A stretch of DNA of 64,000 nucleotides from contig OZ038528.1 in the NCBI GenBank assembly GCA_964036665.1, forward strand, positions 22,493,245-22,557,244. Direction: 5' to 3'. Under the pieces are notes generated by a model. The model ran no database searches. It saw only the letters and a list, made by a program, of their open reading frames with translations, and was not told where the DNA came from. Origin of the DNA: Gordius sp. MW1. Taxonomy: Eukaryota > Nematomorpha > Gordioida > Gordea > Gordiidae. Of the stretch, positions 56,159-64,000 are shown in pieces. Every line of letters begins with the position of its first letter. Within the stretch, counting starts at the first letter, position 1. A program made the position numbers and the translations under genes.

Positions 56159-57371
56159 AATAATAAACCCATAAATTGCATAGCAATTAATAAAATTTGT
56201 TTGATTTTTAAATACAAGCTTGAAAATATGTTAATATTTCGCGCTGCATGTGTTTTATATTTACTCATAGACCATCTTATATTATTTATTAGACTTAATT
56301 GTATATTTAAGGAAAATTATATCATCTCACCAAATATTTTGGAATGTCTTTACTATATTGGTTACATGCCAATAGTAAATGATCTTTATTATTAAACGTT
56401 TCAATTTAACGCTCTAAAAAATCTTGCCCATATGTCTCCTGTCAAAATGATAATTTGAATTACTTTTGCTGATATCACAAGCTCCAACATATAAATTGTT
56501 TGGAACGGCTTTAAATAATCTTTTAATACTACTGGGCATATATTAATAGATAGCATATATAATATTCACGTTTTAAATATGAGAAAGCTCTATAAAAGTA
56601 ACGCAAGGAAATTTTAATTACCTTTAAATACTTAACAGATCAGCGATACTCATTTAAGTTTCCCGATACTAAAGATAAATATGGCAATAGACGTTATTAA
56701 AGTTGACTAGGACATAATTATGTTTATTATCAATAATTAAATCCTATATCAGCTAACTTTATACAAATAAATTGTCTAAGTTGATTCTTGCTAATTCTAA
56801 CATAACCTAACAAGAACTATTAAAAATTTATCCTAACTTTTGTAGAGAAATATGTTCTCTACAAATGATTCAAGTGAATGAATTTATTTAAAACATCTTG
56901 TTTATATACACAACTATCGGGGTTATTTAAATTATAATTAGTGGTCAAATAATAAGGTTAAGATATATAAATAATGAGGGTTGTGAATGCTCGAATAATA
57001 ATGGTTAAGTTGTATGAATAGGTAACCAATGATCGAGTTTACATATTCAAATAATAAAGGTTAAGTTTTTGCCTAGGTAACTGATGAGCGAGCTTTATTC
57101 AAATTACCTAGAAGGTTAAATTCTTCCTAGGTAACGATATAATACCAAGTAGGTATATTCAAATAAGAAAGGTTAGTGTAACCATACTTTTTTAACTACT
57201 TTCATACATTATTTTACACACTATTTATTTTTAAATGTAACAATAGTATGTTTTATTGTATTAAGCTTATTTTACTTATACTATATTGTACATTAAACAC
57301 ATTAGTGATAATATTTATTTATTTTATATATAGAATAACTATTATTATATGTTAAATCCCATAGATATTAC
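56159..57371. other. AT-rich stretch between the MULE and the Ty3/gypsy element
   Basis: No gene recognised. It begins with a copy of the palindromic word AATTGCATAGCAATT (about 56174-56188). At about 56950-57180 a loose repetition of GGTTAAGTT and CTAGGTAAC words, 50-60 bases apart, is visible. Confidence 0.45.
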
Positions 57372-57490
57372 TGTGGTATTTATTTACGATATGGAATTAT
57401 AACAACCGGACAATAGTAATGTATTTAGAACAAGGAAAACATATGTAACATAAAAATATATACACAAGGAACGCTTAACAATATATTACA
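57372..57490 (-). repeat. 3' LTR of the Ty3/gypsy element
   Basis: 119 bases. On the minus strand it starts TGTAATATATTG and ends in CA. Preceded in the element by a G-rich polypurine tract and followed by the target duplication ATTAC at 57367-57371. Confidence 0.92.
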
Positions 57491-60400
57491 ATAGTCCCCC
57501 CTAAGTTAATAATATTCTTCATCGTATCTTCTTGGAGGTTGGCGTCGTCGCTGCGGTCGTGGACTAATTGCCGTGGTTACTTGTTCTCGTACTTCACTCT
57601 CGTCATCACCCCCTATCCAGTTCGTTACATTCCCCAATGCTCTTCTTAACTGGTCTGCATGCTTCCGCTTTACTCGCCCTTCTGCCCAAACATCGTAGGA
57701 CCAATCATTCTTTTTGTGATTCACTACTCCAGCGTGCCAACCCTTTTCCATTTCATTTTTTACCCATACTTTATCTCCTTCCTCAAAGGTACGGTAAAAA
57801 GCCTTCCTATCGTGATAATATTTCTGCTTCCACATATTATCTATTGTTATCTCTCTACCTGACCGACATAGCTGGTACAAGGAGGACCTTATTCTTCTTT
57901 TGAACATTAGTTCACTAGGAGACACGCTGGTAGTAATATGGGGAGTCAGTCTATAAGTCATCAAGACTTGAGCAATCGACTTTTCTTCATCTCGATTTGT
58001 CTTAAAAGTAGAGTAAAACCGCATTTTCAAAGTCTTAATAAATCTTTCACATAAGCCATTAGATTTTGGGTGATATGGGGATGTCCGAACGTGTTTAATT
58101 CCGTTTGCTCTTGTGAAAATTGCGAATTCTTGTCCCGTAAATTGACCCCCATTGTCCGTGACTATGACCCTAGGCACTCCTAACCGTGCATACCATTCCC
58201 GCAACGCCTTGATAATTCCATCTGAATGTAGCGAATTTAAAATCCTTACTTCTGGCCATTTTGAATACGCATCTACTAATACTAGCCAATATTTGTGGTT
58301 AACTGGATCAGCCAAATCGATATGTACACGGTCCATTGGCTCCTCCATAGTAGGCCATAAATATAAGGGAGATTCGGCCATATTCGGTCGAGTTTGTTGG
58401 CAGCTTTGACACCTGTGAACAAAGTTTTCAATATCATCGTTAATATTTGGCCACCAACAATAAAATTTTGCTAGGTCAATCATGCCCGATATCCCCGGAT
58501 GTCCGGTGTGCAGATTCTCGAGCACAGCTTGCTTTAAATTTTCTGGAACCACTAACCGATTTTGCCAGTAAAGTAAATTATTTTCAACGGATAATTCATT
58601 TTTCTTTGGGTAAAATAACTTACGAATAGTTGCATCGTTGGCAGGTTTGCTCCAATTGCAACGGATCATATCGATAACAGAATTTAATCTTGCATCCCTC
58701 CTTGTTCCTTCCACCAACGTCTTCCTATGAAATTCTAAATCTTCAATCATGTGTATGTGAATGTCTTCACTAACATCTACAAGGGTAGGTAACCGCGATA
58801 ATGAATCTGCTATTTGGTTCCTATCACCAGATATATACTCAACTTTAAAATCGTATGCCATTCATTTTGTACTCCATCTTTGTAATCGCAAGTTGCAATT
58901 GTGATGATGTCCCTGGCGACCAAATATATATTGTAAAGGTCGGTGATCTGTTCTCAATACGAATGTTCGCCCATATAGGTATTGATGGAATTTATTAACA
59001 GCATATATGATACCTAAAGCTTCTTTATCAATAGTGGAATATTCTTTTTCTGCCGGGGTTCAAACTCTTGATGCATACGCTTTGGGCTTTCTTTCCCATC
59101 AGGCTCCACGTGCATAAGTACCGCCCCCAGTCCTGTATCACATGCATCTGTGTATAAAACTATTGGTTTATTTAATGAATAAGGAACCACACTCTTTTGA
59201 TATTAGGGTCTTTAATTTATCAAAACATTTTTCTTCCTCTATTCCCCATTCCCTTTTAGAGTCTTTTTTTAGAAGGTTGTGTAATGTGACGCATTGTGGT
59301 TGAAGCATCGGTATAACTCTTCCTACATAATTCAATAACCCTAAAAATCCTTTGAGTTCAGACTTGTTTGTTGGTCTTTTGCAGTCCCTTAAGGCCAAAA
59401 TTTTCTCTTCCGTAGGTTGAATGCCTTTAGAACTAAGACCTAAGTAGACAACGGAATCTTGAAGGAACTTTATTTTACTCGGGGTTGTAGTTATCCCTAC
59501 TTCTTCAAAACGTTTTAATACTTCTTTAATATTTGACACATGTTGTTCGTCATTTATTCCCGTTATTATAATGTCATCTATAAACACTGCCGTGTTGGGA
59601 ATTCCATATAAAAGGTTGCTTATATACCTCTGAAATATTAAAGGGGCAACCTTGATTCCAAATGGTAGTCTGCGATAACGATATAATCCTAAGTGTGTTG
59701 CAATTGTAAGTAACCTTGCACTCCGTTCAGACATTTTCAACTGCAAGAATGCGTCTTTTAAATCGATGACGGTAAATTTATTGCCTCCAATCAGTTTTGC
59801 TGTAACATCTTCAAAAGTAGGCAACGTATCCCCAACATCGTACAAATAATCATTTAATGTGACTTTGAAGTCTCCACATATCCTGATTGATTTATCTTTC
59901 TTATAGAGGTTTACGGTAGGTGTGCACCATTGAAGTGCAGTGTTTGAATCAACCTTTTCGATTACATCTTCTTCCAATAATCTTTTAATCTCTATTTCAA
60001 TGGCCTCCCTCATTGGAAAAGGTACCCTACGCGGGGGCAAACTTATAGGCCTATAAGGGGTTTTTAAATGTAAATCTACCAAAAAATTGTTTACTACGCC
60101 CAATTTCTCTGAAAATGCTTTGGGAAATTGATCACTCAAATTTTCTAAATTAATTTGTCGAATATAAATATTTTTTGGCAGTTCAAATCCAAATTTTAAA
60201 ATTTCAGGCAACCCTAATATTAAATCACCTTCATTGACTACTATCACATAGATGTCAAAACATTTATCATTAATTTGCCCTTTAACTAAACACCTACCTA
60301 AAGTTTTGATATTATAATTTCCATAACCTAATATGCTAGGACATTCTGTTAACCCGGGCTGACCTATCTCTATCCAAGTCTGCTTATCTATTACAGTAGC

Positions 60401-61219
60401 CTGAGCAGCTGTATCAAACTCAAAATTATAAGGTTTCCCATTTAATATTGCTCTAACCAAAGCTCTATTTTATAAGTTTTAATACATCTAATGTAATTGT
60501 TATCATTTCCTCTATTTAAATAATTCCCATTCATTTCCTTATTGAAATTCTTAAATTTATAATAAGAATTATTTTTATTTAAATGACAAGACCTAGCTAT
60601 ATGACCTTGTTTCTTACAATTAAAACATATCAGCTCACTATAGTTATTATTTTGACCTTTTACAATTTTATTAATATCATTATGTATGACCTTATCCTCT
60701 ACTTCATCCCTTGCTCTTTCATACCTTATAGCTAATTCATATACAGTTTTGAATTTTAGCTTTTCATCTCCATCTTTACCTTCTGGAAATCTGATCCTGA
60801 TTTCATTTTCTACTCTGCTATTGTTTAAATTCAATAAGAACCCATCCCTTAACATTTCATCTTCATCATCATAATTGCATTTTGTTATTAACCCCTTAAG
60901 TTTTTGAGCATACTACTCAATTGAATCTGTACCTCCTCTACATCTTAAAAAACTTAGTCTCGAAAAAAAAATAGAATTTTTACTCTTAAATAATAATTTT
61001 AAATTAATTACTAATTCATCAAAACTACAGTTATTAATAAGTTTCGGATATACCTTAAGCTTTAATTTTTTCAGGGTAGGGAGGCCAATGAATGTTATGA
61101 AATATTTCTTCTTGTTCTCCGGCGCGACTTCTTTAATTTCCATGGCATTCTCCAAAACTAACAGCCAATCTTCTATGTCCACTTGATCTGTGAATTCTTC
61201 TATTTTGACCAGCGCCATT

Positions 61220-61338
61220 TGTAGTATTTATTTAAGATATGGAATTATAACAACCGGACAATAGTAATGTATTTAGAACAAGGAAAACATATGTAACATA
61301 AAAATATATACACAAGGAACGCTTAACAATATATTACA
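61220..61338 (-). repeat. 5' LTR of the Ty3/gypsy element
   Basis: 119 bases, about 98% identical to the left copy, with target duplication ATTAC at 61339-61343. Transcription would run leftward into gag, whose first codon follows almost immediately. Confidence 0.92.
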
Positions 61339-61343
61339 ATTAC

Positions 61344-62030
61344 AACAGATAGAATATGCACAAGTGATAATATCTATTCATTTTATATATATCATTAACT
61401 ATTGTTATATGTTAGTTATATAAGTTAATGATATAAGATACATATTATAACAGATATAAAATGTATAACGTTTTATAGCATTACTTTAGCTTTTCATATG
61501 CTATATATACAAATTGAACCAATTGATAGTAAAATGATTAACTATTATTATTATTAACAATTAAATCTAATTTATTTGATACTATATAATTTAAATATGT
61601 TATGATATCCATATGTTTATATGTACAAATTAAATATTTCATATGATCCGAAATTTTGATTCATGCATACAAAAATTAGACTGGATGTACCCAAATCAGA
61701 GTTTGTAATGGGAAAATTAGAATGCTATTTAATTTAAAAAAATTTAAATAGTATATTTAATCAATTTTTGCCAATTTTTTTAACTTAAGATATACAAGAA
61801 TTTGTTAATGCTATTTAACTTTACTCGAAATCAATGGGATATAATTACGTTAACCGTATACGCGCGTGCGACATGAATAAAACGCGCTCGAACATACGAT
61901 TATAAGGAAACGCGAAAAGGAAATAATATGTATATCACGTGTTGTGTGTCCTTTACTCCATCGGTAAAATAGAACTTAAGCGTACATTACACATCGTCAG
62001 TTATCCTTTACACTTCCCCCCTTTCCACAA
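61344..62030. other. AT-rich stretch, nothing recognised
   Basis: Simple AT-rich sequence with ATATGTTA-type words and a short GC-richer patch (ACGCGCGTGCGACATG) near 61860. No ORF or inverted repeat stands out. Confidence 0.45.
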
Positions 62031-62190
62031 AGATAATGTTTTAGGTAGCTTGGGGCCTGTCGTACCCGGCGCGGGTATCTAACCTCAGACAGGGCGTTGT
62101 TACCATAGACTACATAGACTGCTCATTACGGTATAAAAGTGTGTGTGTTTTTTTCCGCCATTTTGAATAACACATAATATACCTCAATAC

Positions 62191-62433
62191 GAGAACCGGT
62201 CAAAGTCGCAGAAAAAAATCAGCAGAATTGGTCAGAACTGGTCAGATCAAGTTTGGTCAGGAGGGTTAGGGTTAGTGTTTTAGGTCAGCGTTTTCGGTTC
62301 GGGTTAGGGTTAGATGCACATAAAATTCCTTCCACATTTGAGATTTAATTCTAATATATTGATTATCTAAAATCTTGATCTGACCAGTTCTGACCAATTC
62401 TGCTGCTTTTTTTCTGCGACTTTGACCCCGATT
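62191..62433. repeat. MITE with 9-base target duplication and TTAGGG-like interior
   Basis: Inverted ends of about 55 bases (GGTCAAAGTCGCAGAAAAAA, then TTGGTCAGAACTGGTCAGAT), flanked on both sides by CCTCAATAC (62182-62190 and 62434-62442). A 9-base duplication suggests Mutator-type mobilisation. The interior GGGTTAGTGTTTTAGGTC and GGTTAGATGCACA is shared with the long inverted repeat at 30457-30977. Confidence 0.9.
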
Positions 62434-62481
62434 CCTCAATACCCTCACAAATAAGGTCAATTATGAATTATAAAAATACAA

Positions 62482-63110
62482 TAAAAATTAAAAATGTAAA
62501 AACTGTAATGATATTAAAATTAATCTAATAAATTATATATCAGAATACATAAATATTGTATTAATGCTCAATTTGTTAGTTGGGAATTAATGATAAAGTA
62601 AAGAAATATATATTTTAAAAAGGTGAATGAAACATATTGAACTAGTTAGATATCAACAACAGTATTTTAAAATAGATATTATTGACACATTTCATACAAA
62701 TTAAAAATGTAAAACTGTAATAATATTAAAATTAATCTAATAAATTAATATCAGAATACATAAATGTTGTATTAATGCTCAATTTGTTAGTTGGGAATTA
62801 ATAATAAAGTAAAGAAATATATATTTTAAAAAGGTGAATGAAACATATTGAACTAGTTAGATATCAACAACAGTTTAAAATAGATATTATTGACACATTT
62901 CATAAAAATTAAAAATGTAAAAACTGTAATTATATTAAAATGAATCTAATAAATTAATATCAGAATACATAAATGTTGTATTAATGCTCAATTTGTTAGT
63001 TGGGAATTAATGATAAAGTAAAGAAATATATATTTTAAAAAGGTGAATGAAACATATTGAACTAGTTAGATACCAACAACTATATTTTAAAATAGATATT
63101 TTTGTAAATT
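62482..63110 (+). repeat. Tandem repeat, three units of about 210-215 bases
   Basis: Units start near 62482, 62699 and 62907. Each has AAAATGTAAAA, TAATATCAGAATACATAAAT (or close), TGCTCAATTTGTTAGTTGGG and TTGAACTAGTTAGATA. Units are highly similar, with small indels. Non-coding. Confidence 0.88.
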
Positions 63111-64000
63111 TTTTAAAAATATCATATATCTTGTAATATCTTACTTGTTTATGGAATCAAATCCTTTTTTCTTTAAGAAGAAAACGACATAGCGCAAAAC
63201 CACATTATATGATATAGGACGGTAGTGTTATTCAAAATGGAGGCAAATTTCACACACAATTTGCCATATGGAACATATGACATGGGCAGTCTATGTAGTC
63301 TATGGTTGTTACGCTCCGGAGCCATGGGAAGGGCATTTCACCCGCTTCTGCAGCGGCATTGTCGTTGGAACCATTGGCAGGGAACCTTGACTTGACGCAG
63401 CTGCCAAGGGACTTGCATCTATTGGCTCATTTGGAATGGGACTCGAATGCGCGAGCGTATCCCGGCTCGGCCATCAATTTTCATGCCCAACCATTGCCCA
63501 GTCCAATATTTTTTTTGGTAACTGATGTCGATGATGACTTTTCCCTAATATCGAACGAGGAAATAATGATTCCCTCCACCCATTTATCGGGCCCCAGGAA
63601 CATACGCACCCATACTGGGTCTCCGACGTCGAACGTGCGCGATTTCTCTCTCCGTCTAATGTTGAGGTTTGATTTCCCGTAACACCCCCAACTGAGTTCG
63701 AATTTCCCGCTTTAACATTCCTTCTGCAGGAGTTATCCCAGTCGCTGGGTGGATAGTAGCCCTGTAATTTTCCAGGAATACTTGATTCAATAAACTTTTA
63801 ATAAAAAAAAAATCGGAATTGTTGCGTACCACCGCCTCCTTTGCTAGCCGCACGTATCCTTCCGCCAATCCATTTGACGCGGGGTGATAGGGTGCTGAAT
63901 CCCCCTACGCCTACAAATCCTCGAATCTCCTGGCTTCTAAACTGACCGTTATCCAATATAAGGACTGATGGGCTACCGAACCTGGCGAACACCTCCGCCA

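Larger units (their letters stand above)
57372..61338 (-). mobile_element. Ty3/gypsy LTR retrotransposon, broken but recent
   Basis: LTRs of 119 bases (57372-57490 and 61220-61338) start TG and end CA and are about 98% identical. Both flanks carry ATTAC (57367-57371 and 61339-61343), the 5-base target duplication. Parts on the minus strand: gag (about 60.4-61.2 kb) with one CX2CX4HX4C knuckle (CFNCKKQGHIARSC); aspartic protease (FDTAAQ); reverse transcriptase with FIDD active site (about 59.2-60.3 kb); RNase H remnant; integrase (about 57.5-58.8 kb) with an HHCC finger (HTGHPGI...CQSCQQ) and DDE residues (VDAYSKWPEV, TDNGGQFT). A polypurine tract (AGGGGGGA) adjoins the 3' LTR. The gag start codon lies two bases from the 5' LTR. 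The integrase resembles the Mag-like branch. The coding region is broken, roughly three breaks. The LTR identity points to a recent insertion. Confidence 0.93.
62102..63306. mobile_element. Inverted-repeat DNA element (1,205 bases) inserted in the gypsy fossil
   Basis: The left end ACCATAGACTACATAGACTG recurs inverted at the right end, and imperfect inverted similarity (GTGTGTG, CCATTTTGAATAACAC) continues for 70-90 bases. The flanks TGTT (62098-62101 and 63307-63310) match. It has no transposase gene. It contains a smaller MITE (62191-62433) and a tandem array (62482-63110). Confidence 0.75.
62031..64000 (-). mobile_element. Older Ty3/gypsy fossil running off the right edge
   Basis: From about 63311 to the window end, the minus strand carries integrase remnants: a DDE-core piece (VLILDNGQFRSQEI), the downstream helix region (YRATIHPATGITPAEGMLKR) and a C-terminal piece with GDPVWVRMFLGP-like words. 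The GC content is higher than in the surroundings. The short stretch 62031-62101 on the other side of an inserted element may belong to the same fossil. It is clearly broken with several breaks, and older than the element at 57.4-61.3 kb. No LTR could be matched inside the window. Confidence 0.72.

Overview
This is an AT-rich stretch of an invertebrate animal genome. The evidence is spliceosomal introns, an ortholog of the eukaryotic zinc protein CZIB, and transposons typical of invertebrates (mariner, hAT-type MITEs, FLYWCH-type MULE, Ty3/gypsy). I cannot name the phylum. Three host genes can be assembled exon by exon from splice signals and matching reading phase. None of the three shows as a full-length ORF.

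Layout. (1) About 4.6-15.0 kb, plus strand: gene A, nine exons encoding about 522 residues of an unrecognised, partly cysteine-rich protein. A 1.28-kb mariner and several MITEs sit in its introns. (2) 15.0-16.5 kb: a short intergenic gap between convergent genes. (3) 16.5-39.0 kb, minus strand, with an extra 5' exon at 47.6 kb: gene B, at least 25 exons. Its summed coding length is 9,963 bases, divisible by three, giving about 3,320 residues. The product is a very large, mostly disordered protein rich in Ser, Thr, Lys, Asp, Gly and Tyr. It carries repeated amphipathic Lys-rich helices (SLKDK...KDKI), each preceded by a basic-residue/Ser site, and three Gly/Ala-rich hydrophobic stretches. Exons 8-23 all start and end in phase 1, so nearly any of them could be skipped without losing frame. 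I do not recognise the family; this is the most interesting locus in the window. (4) 39-50 kb: long intron and intergenic DNA full of MITEs and other repeats. (5) 50.2-50.9 kb, minus strand: a complete CZIB/UPF0587 gene of 160 residues with five introns of 34-50 bases. A MITE with terminal inverted repeats ends 17 bases from its start codon. (6) 51.9-56.2 kb, plus strand: a decayed FLYWCH/MULE transposon locus with tiny introns. It includes a tandem array in which a 78-base exon plus its 46-base intron has been copied about five times, and it is interrupted by a 1.23-kb hAT-type element with an 8-base target duplication. (7) 57.4-61.3 kb, minus strand: a Ty3/gypsy retrotransposon with 119-base LTRs and a 5-base target duplication, broken but recent. 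(8) 62.0-64.0 kb: the end of an older Ty3/gypsy fossil, invaded by a 1.2-kb inverted-repeat element that itself contains another MITE and a 3-unit tandem array.

Exon coordinates rest on visible GT/AG sites, phase agreement and open frame. They are strong for CZIB (family match) and for most of gene B, and slightly less certain at two donors noted in the entries. No RNA genes or CRISPR arrays were seen.
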